From Periweissella beninensis (lineage in GTDB: Bacteria > Bacillota > Bacilli > Lactobacillales > Lactobacillaceae): 64,000 nucleotides of DNA. The translations under genes were made by a program, and so were the position numbers. This document shows, piece by piece, positions 36,606 to 46,415 of this stretch. Under the pieces are notes generated by a model. That model saw nothing but the letters and a program-made list of their open reading frames with translations, was not told where the DNA came from and did no database searches. Numbering within the stretch: position 1 is the stretch's first letter; the number at the start of each line of letters is the position of its first letter. The stretch spans positions 1 through 64,000 of the forward strand of contig NZ_JAFBDN010000003.1 of NCBI RefSeq assembly GCF_016908275.1, read 5' to 3'.

Positions 36606-36726
36606 AGAAAGCCTCATTTTTTTTAATTAATTGTAACAATTTTATTAGAAAAAACAAAGTTTCTTTTTTATTTTTAATTATTGCGGCATGCTAAGGAATA
36701 TAATTTTACTGGGAGAATAATTAATA

Positions 36727-38037
36727 ATGATAACAACTTATGAACAAGCAATTGAATATATTCATGGTCGTTCTGTTTGGAAAAAAACACCAACATTGGA
36801 CCGCATTAGACATTTATTAAAATTACTAGGAAATCCAGAAACTAAAAATAAGTTTGTTCATATTACAGGTACCAACGGCAAGGGATCGACAACTAGTTTT
36901 TTAAATAATATCTTGCAAATGAACGGACTGAAAGTAGGTAGTTTTACATCACCTTATATTACTAAATTTAACGAAAGAATTTCAGTAAATAATCAGATGA
37001 TAAGTGATGCTGTGCTGTTACAATTAGTCCAACAAATTGAACCAATTGTTACTGAAATTGAGCACGAACTAAAAAATGATGAAGTAGCACCAACTGAATT
37101 TGAAGTTATTACAGCGATGATGTTTTTATATTTTAGCCAAAATCCAGTTGATATTGTGCTTGTAGAAGTTGGGATTGGTGGCATTTATGACTCAACTAAT
37201 GTTTTAGTACCGTTACTAAGTATCATAACGAATGTTGGTTTTGATCATATGCATGTTTTAGGGCACACAATTACAGCTATTGCACAACAAAAGGCGGGTA
37301 TTATTAAGAATAGTCCTGTGATTTATGGTGGAAGGCGGCAAGATGAGGCGGGAAAAGTTATCACGCAAAAAGCCATTGCACAGAAAGTTCCATTATATAC
37401 AATGGAAGATAATACTATCGAAATAGTTAATTCCGATCAGTGGACAGAGACATTTACTATAAGTAACAAAAAGTTAGACATGGCTAAAAGTTTATTTACG
37501 ATTAAGTTATTAGGGAAATATCAAATCGATAATGCCATCCTAGCAATTATGGCTTATTTATTATTGGTTGAAAAGAAAATAGTGTCATTTAGTTTAGCTA
37601 AATTACAGTTAGGATTAGCGAATACAACTTGGCCCGGGCGTTTTGAGGTGTTAAGCAAAGAGCCACAAATTGTGATTGATGGGGCACATAATGTACCGGC
37701 AATGAATGGTCTGAGTGAATTATTAATGCGTAAATTCAAAAATTATCAACAAATTAATATTATTTTTGCAGCCTTAGCGGATAAACAGTTTATAGCAATG
37801 GCTAAAATTTTAATTAATATTCCAAATGTAAGCTTGTACGTGACAGAATTTAGTGGTCCTGGTAATCGGCAAATTGCAGATGAAATGCTGATTAAACGAA
37901 TGTTACCAGCGGTTAATCTTAGTGATAATTGGGAAGAAACGTTAAGGGACGTAGCTAAGAATAACCCAATGACGTTAACTTTAGTAACTGGTTCATTATA
38001 TTTTATTAGTGAGGTTCGCACGATATTAACACACTAA
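36727..38037 (+). CDS. folC: Folylpolyglutamate synthase / dihydrofolate synthase
   Basis: FolC adds glutamate residues to folates. The 436-residue protein is a Mur-ligase-fold ATPase with P-loop ITGTNGKGSTTSF near residue 47, EVGIGGIYDSTNVL near residue 150, NVGFDHMHVLG and the C-terminal domain with VIDGAHNVPAMNGL. GGGAGAA lies upstream of the ATG. The radC gene follows by 55 bases, as in other Lactobacillales. Confidence 0.94.
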   Translation: MITTYEQAIEYIHGRSVWKKTPTLDRIRHLLKLLGNPETKNKFVHITGTNGKGSTTSFLNNILQMNGLKVGSFTSPYITKFNERISVNNQMISDAVLLQLVQQIEPIVTEIEHELKNDEVAPTEFEVITAMMFLYFSQNPVDIVLVEVGIGGIYDSTNVLVPLLSIITNVGFDHMHVLGHTITAIAQQKAGIIKNSPVIYGGRRQDEAGKVITQKAIAQKVPLYTMEDNTIEIVNSDQWTETFTISNKKLDMAKSLFTIKLLGKYQIDNAILAIMAYLLLVEKKIVSFSLAKLQLGLANTTWPGRFEVLSKEPQIVIDGAHNVPAMNGLSELLMRKFKNYQQINIIFAALADKQFIAMAKILINIPNVSLYVTEFSGPGNRQIADEMLIKRMLPAVNLSDNWEETLRDVAKNNPMTLTLVTGSLYFISEVRTILTH

Positions 38038-38092
38038 CGAAGGATAATATCCGTATTTTATTTAAAAAAGTAAATAAAAGGAAACACGGATA

Positions 38093-38737
38093 ATGTTTAA
38101 AATTAGTAAGTTAGATGAATATTCAGTCACTGAGTTATTAAATATATTCTATTGGTCACACGGGTTAAGTAATACCAAAAGGCAGTTAATTATAAATCAA
38201 TATCAAGCTTGTTTTAAGAATGAATTAGCTTATCGACAAGCATGTATCACGGACTATCAAAAATTATTAGATAAGAATCCATGCTTACAAGCGGGATTAT
38301 TTGTGGCAATTGAGTTAGGTCGACGAATTGAACGGGCAACACCTTTGAAAATTGGCAATGTAGTATCAAGCCAATCCTTTGGTGAATTATTGATAGCTAG
38401 TATGGGTCTATTACCCCAAGAAGAGTTATGGTTATATGGCCTAACGGCGAAACATGAAATTATCATGAAAAAGACTGTTCATATTGGATCGATTACTTCT
38501 TGCCCGTTTTTTATTCGAGATATCGTGCGATACGCTTTGAAATATAATAGTCAAAGTATCATTATTGCGCATAATCATCCCAGTGGGCATCCAAATCCAT
38601 CTAAAAATGATATTGCGTTGACTAATCGTCTAGCAGATATTGTAAAAGTATTAGATATAAAGTTGTTAGATTCATTTATTATTGGTAATCAAAATTATAG
38701 TAGTTTGCGAGAATTAGGCTTATTTGTTGAAGGATAA
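38093..38737 (+). CDS. radC: RadC/JAB-domain protein
   Basis: This 214-residue protein has an N-terminal helix-hairpin-helix-like part and a C-terminal MPN/JAB metalloprotease-like domain with the JAMM signature HNHPSGHPNPSKND near residue 160 and the preceding IGSITSCPFFIRDIVRYAL. It is the family once named RadC; a DNA-repair role is not established. GGAAAC precedes the ATG weakly. Confidence 0.9.
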   Translation: MFKISKLDEYSVTELLNIFYWSHGLSNTKRQLIINQYQACFKNELAYRQACITDYQKLLDKNPCLQAGLFVAIELGRRIERATPLKIGNVVSSQSFGELLIASMGLLPQEELWLYGLTAKHEIIMKKTVHIGSITSCPFFIRDIVRYALKYNSQSIIIAHNHPSGHPNPSKNDIALTNRLADIVKVLDIKLLDSFIIGNQNYSSLRELGLFVEG

Positions 38738-38801
38738 CTGGTTTTCAGATTATTTAAAACTATGTTAAAATATTAAGTATACCAAAATGGAGGAAAAGAT
38801 A

Positions 38802-39371
38802 ATGTCAATAATTATTACAATAATAATCATTGCGGTACTTATTTTTATGTGGATTAGCATCTACAATGGTTTAGTCCGCACACGCATGAATACACAAGAA
38901 ACATGGAGTCAAATTGACGTTCAATTAAAGCGACGGAACGATTTGATTCCTAATTTAGTTGAAACTGTTAAGGGTTACGCCAATTTTGAACAAGGAACTT
39001 TAGAAAAAGTAATTGGGTTACGTAATCAAATTGCACAGGTGCCAAATGCTAATCATGATGAAAAAATGGAATTATCGGATCAATTGTCATCTTCATTAAA
39101 AGGCATTTTCGCCGTAGCAGAAGCATATCCAGATTTAAAGGCTAACGTTCAATACAGTCAATTAATGGAAGAATTAACGAATACTGAAAATAAAATTTCA
39201 TATTCACGACAATTATTTAATTCAAGTACCGCTAACTATAATGGTAAATTACAATCGTTTCCAACTAACATTGTAGCTAAGGTTCACCATTTTGAACCAA
39301 GTGAGTTTTTGGAAACACCAACTGCTGAAAAAGAAGTACCTAAAGTTTCTTTTGGACCTGATGGTAAATAG
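38802..39371 (+). CDS. lemA: LemA-family membrane protein
   Basis: This 189-residue protein has one N-terminal membrane helix (about 2-24) and a helical outer domain with the family motif [20 protein letters not shown] and [11 protein letters not shown]. It is nearly always paired with the HtpX protease, as here (17 bases apart). GGAGG at 38790-38794 sets the ATG at 38802; an ATG at 38787 would overlap that site. A TGT-TAAAAT -10 box is at 38763-38771. The biochemical role is unknown. Confidence 0.92.
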   Translation: MSIIITIIIIAVLIFMWISIYNGLVRTRMNTQETWSQIDVQLKRRNDLIPNLVETVKGYANFEQGTLEKVIGLRNQIAQVPNANHDEKMELSDQLSSSLKGIFAVAEAYPDLKANVQYSQLMEELTNTENKISYSRQLFNSSTANYNGKLQSFPTNIVAKVHHFEPSEFLETPTAEKEVPKVSFGPDGK

Positions 39372-39388
39372 TAACTGAGGAAATTAAA

Positions 39389-40285
39389 ATGTTATTTGAA
39401 CAAATTGCACGTAATAAACGTAAAACTATTTTTTTACTATTAGGCTTTATGATTTTAGTGACTTTGGTGGGAGCAGCCATTGGGTATTTGTTTTTTAATT
39501 CACTAGAAACTGGGGCGTTTATTGCACTAGTTGGTGGAGCAATATATGCTTGGTTGATGATTGAACAGTCGACTGAGATCATTATGAATATGAATAATGC
39601 ACAAGAAATTACTAATCCTAGTCAAGCGCCCCAATTGTGGAATGTAGTGGAGGATATGGCGATGGTCGCACAAGTGCCAATGCCACGGGTATTCATTATT
39701 GATGATGCTAGTCCTAACGCGTTTGCAACAGGTAGTAATCCCAAAAAAGCAGCAGTTGCTGCAACGACTGGTATTTTGGATCGTTTAAACCGTGAAGAAT
39801 TAGAGGGTGTGATGGCCCATGAAATGAGTCATGTTCGTAACTACGATATTCGCATTTCTACAATTGCATTGGCTTTAACAGCAGTTATTTCAATGCTTGT
39901 AAATTTTGGATCTAATTTTTGGTTTCTAGGTGGGGGAAATCGAGATGAAGATGAACGCAAAGAAGGTGGTCAATTTCAAATATTGGTAATGCTATTGTCG
40001 GTATTATTGATGATATTTGGGCCATTAGTAGCGACAATAATTCAATTAGCAATATCACGAAATCGTGAATACTTAGCTGATGCAAGTGCCGTCGCGTTAA
40101 CCAGAAATCCACAAGGATTGATAAGTGCCTTAGAAAAAATATCTAATTCAGAGCCTATGCAACATGCTGATCCCAATTCAGCTGCATTGTATATTGAAAA
40201 TCCATTTAAGAAAAAATCATTTGCAAATCTATTTTCAACACACCCAGCAACAAGTGATAGAATTGCTCGACTAGAAAAAATGTGA
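39389..40285 (+). CDS. htpX: Membrane zinc protease HtpX
   Basis: HtpX degrades damaged membrane proteins. The 298-residue protein has two N-terminal and two central membrane segments, the zinc motif HEMSH at residues 144-148, a third ligand Glu in [13 protein letters not shown] and the C-terminal [20 protein letters not shown] precedes the ATG. It forms an operon with lemA and ends in a strong terminator. Confidence 0.94.
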   Translation: MLFEQIARNKRKTIFLLLGFMILVTLVGAAIGYLFFNSLETGAFIALVGGAIYAWLMIEQSTEIIMNMNNAQEITNPSQAPQLWNVVEDMAMVAQVPMPRVFIIDDASPNAFATGSNPKKAAVAATTGILDRLNREELEGVMAHEMSHVRNYDIRISTIALALTAVISMLVNFGSNFWFLGGGNRDEDERKEGGQFQILVMLLSVLLMIFGPLVATIIQLAISRNREYLADASAVALTRNPQGLISALEKISNSEPMQHADPNSAALYIENPFKKKSFANLFSTHPATSDRIARLEKM

Positions 40286-40300
40286 TATAAATACCAAATT

Positions 40301-40349
40301 AAAAGCGGCTACAGCAATCGAGTTTTGGATTGCTGTAGCCGCTTTTTAG
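40301..40349. terminator. Strong terminator between htpX and gatD
   Basis: A 19-bp stem, 40301-40319 with 40329-40347, carries A and T tracts on both ends, so it serves both convergent genes. Confidence 0.95.
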
Positions 40350-40372
40350 AGGAATCAAAGAACTAATTAATA

Positions 40373-41086
40373 TTAGAAAAATTCAGGAGTTATATTGGCT
40401 AATTTACGTTGCCAATCAACATTAGGGTATTTTCGAAGCAAGATAATTTTAAGTAACCGTAAGGCAAGGTTGCCATTCCGGGTTAAAATAGGACCATGAA
40501 AGTAGGTTCCATAGACATTACGATAAATCACGCCCTCCGTCTTATCAGTCCCGTTATTACCATTACCATTTAATACCGTACCAAGGGCTCGTTCATTATC
40601 ACTGAGAAATGTTTTACCTTGATGGTTTTCAAAGCCATGGTATTCCTCACCAGTTTCCGCATTTTTGATAGTAATATTACCAATAAAGCGATTATCACTT
40701 TGATTTAAGGTATAGTGTTTAAGCGCACCAATTCCTTTAATTTTAGTACCATCAGCAAGTAAAAAATATTCACCTAGTAATTGATAACCACCACAAACAG
40801 CAACCATGGGGCCATCATTTTCAATGAAACGGGTAATTTCGCTTGAAATACGCGGTAAGTCTTGCGCTACGATTGATTCTTCGTAGTCTTGCCCACCACC
40901 AAAAAGTGCAAAATCAAAATCATCGGCGTTAAATGCATCATCTAAGGAAATTAGTTGTGAATTTACGGTAACACCAACTTGCTTAGCATAATAATTCAAG
41001 GCAATTATATTGCCGTAATCACCGTAAGTATTCATTAGGTCGCCATATAAATGAGCAACGTTAATTGCATAGTTATCAGTTAGCAT
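40373..41086 (-). CDS. gatD: Lipid II isoglutaminyl synthase, glutaminase subunit GatD
   Basis: GatD releases ammonia from glutamine for amidation of D-Glu in the peptidoglycan stem peptide by MurT. The 237-residue protein is a CobB/CobQ-like class I amidotransferase with the nucleophile C98 in MVAVCGGYQLLG, FGGGQDYEE near residue 63 and the catalytic histidine in GTYFHGPIL near residue 195. It overlaps murT by one base, and the two proteins form a complex. Confidence 0.94.
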   Translation of the reverse strand: MLTDNYAINVAHLYGDLMNTYGDYGNIIALNYYAKQVGVTVNSQLISLDDAFNADDFDFALFGGGQDYEESIVAQDLPRISSEITRFIENDGPMVAVCGGYQLLGEYFLLADGTKIKGIGALKHYTLNQSDNRFIGNITIKNAETGEEYHGFENHQGKTFLSDNERALGTVLNGNGNNGTDKTEGVIYRNVYGTYFHGPILTRNGNLALRLLKIILLRKYPNVDWQRKLANITPEFF

Positions 41087-42438
41087 TATTCCCCCATTCC
41101 TCCTTTGATATAACCTTTTTGTGCTAAAAGTGCTCTTAATTGAAGCATCGCGGTGTAAGTTGCCATAATGTAAACTTTTTTGGTGGGAACTGCTTTAATT
41201 GCCATAAGGGCATCAGCCAAATTGGGATAAACACTTTGTTGCGTAAAACCGGCCATTTTAAGACGAACATTAAAGTCTTGATAGCGCTCACCACCAGTAA
41301 TCACCGCTTTAATATTAGTAGCGTGTAATTTTTCAAAATTAGCATCCCAAATCCATGAAGTATCGATACCATCAGCATAGTTAGCATTTAAAAGGGCCAT
41401 TAATGAATAATCAGCATTTTCAGTTGCAATCATATCAATTGTTTGATTAGCACCAACAGGATTTTTAACTAAGACAATGGTTACTTCTTTATCATCAACC
41501 TTAATTGATTCTTGGCGGCCAAAAATCTGAGCATCAGCATCAAAAGCGGTATGAATTTGTTCATTAGAAACACCTAGATAGCGACCAACAGCATATGCCG
41601 CTAAGGCATTATAAATGTTATAAAGGCCACCAACTTCAATTTTAAACGATGAGTTATCAATATCAAATGTGGAGCTAAGTGGTGTCAACTCATGTAACTT
41701 AGTAACGGCATAGGTTAAATGAGGGCGTTTGAAATTATCGGTAGTTGAAAAATAACTGCCCAAATTAGCATACGTAATATAGTGATAATGTAATATTGAA
41801 TCATCAGTTGGTGATAAAATACCATCTGTATTAGCAGGTGCTTTGATATCACCGACCATTGGCTGATGATTAAAACCATAGAAAATTTTTTGATTTTTTA
41901 AAGTATCGCGCTGAAAAATTGGCGAATCACCATTGGCAATTACAACCGCATCAGGTGCTTGTTTAATACCATCAATAATTTTTTGATATGTACTATAAAT
42001 TTCACCATAGCGATCTAATTGATCACGAAAGATATTAGTGATTAAAAAAACTTTGGGTTTGATATATTTAGTAATTAAAGCAACGTTTGCTTCATCAACT
42101 TCTAAAACAGCTAAAGGCTTTACACCAGACTTACTCGCGTTAGCAGTTAGTAACGTACCAGTAATTCCTTGGATCATATTTGAACCTGAAGGATTAGTGA
42201 TTACTTGTGAGAATTTTTCACGTAAAACGCGAGTCGTTAAAGCAGTTGTGAGTGTTTTACCATTAGTACCAGTAATAATGATAAAATCGAATTTGTTAGC
42301 AATTGTTTTTAAGACAGTGGGATCTAATTTGGTAGCAATTTTACCCGGAAGTGATGTTCCACCACGGTGTAAAATATCGTGTAAGAGCCAGTAACTAGAT
42401 TTACCAGCAGCAGTAGCTAATGAACTACGAAGTGACAT
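41086..42438 (-). CDS. murT: Lipid II isoglutaminyl synthase, ATP-binding subunit MurT
   Basis: MurT activates the alpha-carboxyl of D-Glu in lipid II with ATP. The 450-residue Mur-ligase-like protein has P-loop IITGTNGKT at residues 54-62, NIFRDQLDRYGE near 135-146 and the C-terminal DUF1727 with the catalytic-Asp segment DTSWIWDANFE. The usual zinc ribbon with two CxxC pairs is altered: residues 209-212 read SPTD and 231-234 read STTD, and the chosen protein has no Cys at all. The start at 42438 follows AAAGGAAG; a start 23 codons earlier lacks a site. Confidence 0.92.
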   Translation of the reverse strand: MSLRSSLATAAGKSSYWLLHDILHRGGTSLPGKIATKLDPTVLKTIANKFDFIIITGTNGKTLTTALTTRVLREKFSQVITNPSGSNMIQGITGTLLTANASKSGVKPLAVLEVDEANVALITKYIKPKVFLITNIFRDQLDRYGEIYSTYQKIIDGIKQAPDAVVIANGDSPIFQRDTLKNQKIFYGFNHQPMVGDIKAPANTDGILSPTDDSILHYHYITYANLGSYFSTTDNFKRPHLTYAVTKLHELTPLSSTFDIDNSSFKIEVGGLYNIYNALAAYAVGRYLGVSNEQIHTAFDADAQIFGRQESIKVDDKEVTIVLVKNPVGANQTIDMIATENADYSLMALLNANYADGIDTSWIWDANFEKLHATNIKAVITGGERYQDFNVRLKMAGFTQQSVYPNLADALMAIKAVPTKKVYIMATYTAMLQLRALLAQKGYIKGGMGE

Positions 42439-42545
42439 TACGACGACTTCCTTTCCTAAAGCGATATTATTCTTAATATTATACATGTTTCCTAGCAAGC
42501 ATGACAATTTTTCGTAATCCTTTGCTTTTTTTTAGAAGATTTTAA

Positions 42546-42574
42546 TTACCATTTGTTGAAATTTCCGCTATAAT
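42546..42574 (+). promoter_or_regulatory. tdk promoter
   Basis: TTACCA (42546-42551), 17 bases, TATAAT (42569-42574), about 50 bases before the tdk start. Confidence 0.7.
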
Positions 42575-42630
42575 GGTAGGCGGTATTATTAAAAGTAGAT
42601 AACAAAGTTCATTTTGTTAGGGGGAAAATT

Positions 42631-43206
42631 TTGGCACAATTATATTTTCGATATGGTGCAATGAATAGCGGTAAAACAATTGAAATTTTGAAAGTTGCCC
42701 ACAATTATGAAGAACAAGGAAAACATGTCATCATTATGACAAGTGGTTTAGATAATCGTGATGGGTTAGGCAAAGTATCTTCGCGCATTGGGATGAAAAG
42801 AGATGCCCAACCAATTTTTCCTGAAACTGATATCTATAGTGAAATTAGTAGAAATGTCAAAAATATTTCGGCTATTTTGGTTGATGAAGCACAATTTTTA
42901 ACACGTGATAATGTTTTGCAATTAACGAAAATTGTAGATCAACTACATATTCCCGTTTTGGCATTTGGTTTAAAAAATGATTTCCAAAATCATTTGTTTG
43001 AAGGCTCAGAAGCATTATTATTATTTGCTGATAAAATTGAAGAAATCAAAACTATTTGTTGGTTCTGTGGTCGCAAGGCAACCATGAACTTACGAGTAAA
43101 TGACAATGGACCTGTCTATGAAGGTGAACAAGTACAAATTGGTGGTAATGAAAGTTATTACCCAGTTTGTCGTGAACACTATTTTCACCCACTATTAAAT
43201 AAATAG
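42631..43206 (+). CDS. tdk: Thymidine kinase (type II)
   Basis: Tdk phosphorylates thymidine for salvage. The 191-residue protein has P-loop GAMNSGKT near residue 9, catalytic Glu in LVDEAQFL near residue 88 and the zinc-binding CWFCGRKA and [10 protein letters not shown]. The start is TTG at 42631 behind GGGGG; this is the only start that keeps the N-terminus [10 protein letters not shown]. It begins a likely operon with prfA, prmC and tsaC. Confidence 0.95.
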   Translation: MAQLYFRYGAMNSGKTIEILKVAHNYEEQGKHVIIMTSGLDNRDGLGKVSSRIGMKRDAQPIFPETDIYSEISRNVKNISAILVDEAQFLTRDNVLQLTKIVDQLHIPVLAFGLKNDFQNHLFEGSEALLLFADKIEEIKTICWFCGRKATMNLRVNDNGPVYEGEQVQIGGNESYYPVCREHYFHPLLNK

Positions 43207-43267
43207 CAAGCAATGCTAGTTATGTTCAATTGCCAAGATAGGCCAAGATATTTAGGAGAATTTTTAC

Positions 43268-44356
43268 ATGGATGAAATGTTTGAAAAATTACAATCAGTA
43301 GTGGATCGCTATGATGAAGTCGCAGAAATGCTAAGTGATCCTGATGTAATTAGTGATACAAAAAGATTTATGGAACTTTCAAAAGAAGAGGGTTCATTAC
43401 GTGAAACAAATGAAGTTTATAAACATTATAAAGAAGTAATCCAAACAATTACTGATGACGAAGAAATGTTATCAGAAGAAGAGTTAGATGCTGAATTAAC
43501 TGAAATGACCAAAGAAGAGCTTAGTGAACTAAAAAAAGAAAAAGTTGAATTGGAAGAAACTTTAAAAATTTTATTGTTACCTAAAGATCCTAATGATGAT
43601 AAGAATATTATTATGGAAATTCATGGTGCTGCTGGTGGAGATGAAGCTTCATTATTTGCTGGTGATTTATTAAATATGTACATGCGCTATGCTGAAAATC
43701 AAGGATGGCAAACTGAGATTATCGATGAAACAATGACGGAAGTCGGTGGATACAAATTAGTTGTTGTGATGATTACTGGTACTTCAGTTTATTCTAAACT
43801 TAAATATGAAAGTGGTGCCCATCGTGTACAGCGGGTACCATCAACTGAATCTGCTGGGCGAGTCCACACGTCTACTGCAACGGTTGGTGTAATGCCTGAA
43901 TATGAAGATGTAAATATTGAGATTGAAGATAAGGATTTACGTGTCGATGTGTTCCGCGCTTCTGGGGCCGGTGGTCAACATATTAATAAAACTAGTTCAG
44001 CTGTTCGAATGACGCACTTACCAACTGGAATTGTAGTTTCAATGCAAGATCAACGATCACAACAACAAAACCGAGCTAAAGCATTACAAGTTATGAAAGC
44101 GCGAGTATATGATTTTTATGCGCAACAAAATGAATCTGCTTATGCACAAGAACGTAAATCAGCAGTCGGAACTGGGGATCGGTCTGAACGAATTCGGACC
44201 TATAACTACCCACAAAATCGGGTAACTGATCATCGAATTGGTTTAACATTAAATAAATTAGATCGTATTGTTAATGGTGAATTAGATGATGTGATTGATG
44301 CTTTAATTATTGCTGATCAAACTGCTAAATTAGAAAACTTAAAAAACAATGACTAA
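43268..44356 (+). CDS. prfA: Peptide chain release factor 1
   Basis: RF1 ends translation at UAA and UAG. The 362-residue protein has the anticodon-like domain with [16 protein letters not shown] and the universal GGQ in [18 protein letters not shown] near residue 240. PrmC, which methylates the GGQ glutamine, is encoded next and overlaps by 8 bases. AGGAG precedes the ATG. Confidence 0.97.
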   Translation: MDEMFEKLQSVVDRYDEVAEMLSDPDVISDTKRFMELSKEEGSLRETNEVYKHYKEVIQTITDDEEMLSEEELDAELTEMTKEELSELKKEKVELEETLKILLLPKDPNDDKNIIMEIHGAAGGDEASLFAGDLLNMYMRYAENQGWQTEIIDETMTEVGGYKLVVVMITGTSVYSKLKYESGAHRVQRVPSTESAGRVHTSTATVGVMPEYEDVNIEIEDKDLRVDVFRASGAGGQHINKTSSAVRMTHLPTGIVVSMQDQRSQQQNRAKALQVMKARVYDFYAQQNESAYAQERKSAVGTGDRSERIRTYNYPQNRVTDHRIGLTLNKLDRIVNGELDDVIDALIIADQTAKLENLKNND

Positions 44357-45161
44357 AACAAATTTTGAAGTCCGTCAGTGGGCTTTTTCTTATCTTAATC
44401 AAGCTGATGTTGATTTGCTATTAATGGGGCTAAATGATTGGACATATAGCCAATTAATTCTACATTTAAGGGATGAATGCCAAAATTGGCCAATTTTTGA
44501 AGCCTATGTTAGGCGTGCGCGTAATGATGAGCCAATTCAATATATTTTAAAGCAAGCACATTTTTATGATCGTTTTTTTTATGTTGATCAACGAGTTTTG
44601 ATCCCAAGAATGGAAACTGAAGAATTAATTGAATGGGTTTTAGCGGATAATCAGCAAAGTCATCAAAAAGTATTGGATCTTGGTACTGGCTCAGGGGCAA
44701 TTGCTATAACGCTTAAATGTGAGCAACCCAGTTGGCAAGTTACAGCTAGTGATATTTCAAAAGATGCGATTGCGGTTGCTAAGCAGAATAGTACAAGTTT
44801 AAAAGCAAATGTTGATTTTATTGTAAGCGATGTTTTTAATAATATCGACGATAAGTATGATTTAATTATTTCAAATCCGCCATATATTGCCGATACCGAA
44901 ATCACGGTTATGGATCAAACAGTACTTAAGTATGAACCACATTTAGCATTATTTGCACCCAATCATGGGTTAGCGATTTATCAGCAAATTGCGCTTAATT
45001 TAAAGGACCATTTATTAACAAATGGAACGGCATATTTTGAAATTGGCTACCAACAAGGGCCACAAATTATAGCAATTTTTAAAAAAGCTCTACCAGATGC
45101 AACTGTTAGTTTGCAAAAAGATATGGCTGGTAATGATCGGATGATCAAAGTTGGTGTATAA
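44349..45161 (+). CDS. prmC: Release factor glutamine methyltransferase
   Basis: PrmC methylates Gln in the GGQ motif of release factors. The 270-residue protein has SAM-binding [15 protein letters not shown] near residue 110 and the catalytic NPPYI near residue 178. It overlaps prfA by 8 bases, the usual linked pair. Confidence 0.95.
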   Translation: MTKTNFEVRQWAFSYLNQADVDLLLMGLNDWTYSQLILHLRDECQNWPIFEAYVRRARNDEPIQYILKQAHFYDRFFYVDQRVLIPRMETEELIEWVLADNQQSHQKVLDLGTGSGAIAITLKCEQPSWQVTASDISKDAIAVAKQNSTSLKANVDFIVSDVFNNIDDKYDLIISNPPYIADTEITVMDQTVLKYEPHLALFAPNHGLAIYQQIALNLKDHLLTNGTAYFEIGYQQGPQIIAIFKKALPDATVSLQKDMAGNDRMIKVGV

Positions 45162-45181
45162 AAAATTAAGGAGGAATTATT

Positions 45182-46207
45182 TTGGAAACTAAAATGTTAT
45201 CAACAAGTGCAAGTGATTTGGAACTAGCAGCTCAATTAATTAATCAAGGCCAAGTTGTCGCTTTTCCGACAGAAACAGTTTATGGATTAGGCGCAGATGC
45301 CACAAGTGAAGAAGCAGTTAAAAAAGTTTTTGCAGCTAAGAATCGGCCAAGTGATAATCCCTTAATTGTAACAGTCGCTAGTGTAGCAATGGTTGAACGT
45401 TTTGTATCAGAGATTCCTGATATTGCCAAAAAATTGATTGCAAATTTTTGGCCGGGTTCATTAACAATTATTATGAGGTTTAAAGAAGGTGCTTTGTCAC
45501 CAATTGTGACCGGTGGTTTAACAACCGTTGCCTTTAGGTTACCAGCTAATCCAATGACACAAAAGGTGATAGAATTAGCGGATACTCCAATTGTTGGACC
45601 AAGTGCTAATATTTCTGGAAAGCCTTCGCCAACTACTGCGCAACATGTTTTGCATGATATGCAAGGCAAAATTGCAGCAATTATTAATGATGGTGCAACA
45701 GAAATTGGTGTTGAGTCAACTGTTATAGATGTAACAACCCCCGTACCAACTATTTTAAGACCAGGTGCAGTTACACCAGAACAGCTTGAAGCAGTTATAG
45801 GGCTAGTAGCTTCAGAAAAAAGAAAAGTGGGACAAAAGGAAACACCGAAAGCTCCCGGAATGAAGTATCGGCACTATGCGCCAGACGTCCCCGTCTATAT
45901 GGTTAAACCAAATGACTGGAAGGCAGCAATCATTTGGGCGCAACAACAGTTATCTACCGTTGGTATTATGGCACCGGATGACATAATCGCTGCCCAACAA
46001 TTAAAAGGAATGGACTTTGTGTGGTCATTAGGAAGTGGTGTAGCAACTGCCAATGCTAAATTATTTGCTGGCTTACGCTATTTTGACAATCGAGATGATG
46101 TTAAGTTAATCCTAGTTCATTATTTTGAGCAGGATGGGTTGGCCTTAGCCTATGATAATCGTTTAGGGAAAGCAGCAAGTGGTCAATTTTTTGTAAATGA
46201 AAACTAA
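45182..46207 (+). CDS. tsaC: L-threonylcarbamoyladenylate synthase (Sua5/YwlC)
   Basis: The enzyme makes threonylcarbamoyl-AMP for the t6A modification of ANN-decoding tRNAs. The 341-residue protein joins a YrdC domain (about 10-205; FPTETVYGLGADA, KNRPSDNPL, GPSANISGKPSPT, STVIDVT, LRPGAVT) to a C-terminal Sua5 domain that begins after PGMKYRHYAPDVPV. The long Sua5 form is common in Gram-positives. The start is TTG at 45182 behind a full AAGGAGG. It follows prmC by 20 bases. Confidence 0.93.
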   Translation: METKMLSTSASDLELAAQLINQGQVVAFPTETVYGLGADATSEEAVKKVFAAKNRPSDNPLIVTVASVAMVERFVSEIPDIAKKLIANFWPGSLTIIMRFKEGALSPIVTGGLTTVAFRLPANPMTQKVIELADTPIVGPSANISGKPSPTTAQHVLHDMQGKIAAIINDGATEIGVESTVIDVTTPVPTILRPGAVTPEQLEAVIGLVASEKRKVGQKETPKAPGMKYRHYAPDVPVYMVKPNDWKAAIIWAQQQLSTVGIMAPDDIIAAQQLKGMDFVWSLGSGVATANAKLFAGLRYFDNRDDVKLILVHYFEQDGLALAYDNRLGKAASGQFFVNEN

Positions 46208-46224
46208 AAAATTGAACAAAAGTG

Positions 46225-46260
46225 CCAAAAAGGCGGAAATAAATTTTTCGGCCTTTTTGC
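46225..46260 (+). terminator. tsaC terminator
   Basis: CAAAAAGGC (46226-46234) pairs with GCCTTTTTG (46251-46259) with further GAAA/TTTC pairing. Its loop and 3' arm match the terminator at 20343-20380 closely. Confidence 0.8.
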
Positions 46261-46415
46261 GTTCTAGATATATTGAGTAGGGTTACTAATAGGAACGGAC
46301 GTAAATTAATACCTAAACATTAGTTAAAGATAGAACTAGGAAAAGCTTGCTAAAGAACGTATTAATGAGCTATATTTAAGGTGTTATTACCATTTAAAAA
46401 GTGAGGTCACACAGC

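Noticed and set aside
42508-42545. Possible attenuator before tdk
   Set aside because: The T-rich stretch has no stable hairpin in the plus direction; only the promoter at 42546 is supported.
45280-45669. 129-codon minus-strand frame over tsaC
   Set aside because: It is antisense to a conserved gene, with no family resemblance or ribosome site.
46261-46400. Glycine riboswitch or PurR boxes before glyA
   Set aside because: Two GAACG-containing repeats are present but do not match the PurBox, and no glycine aptamer features are seen.
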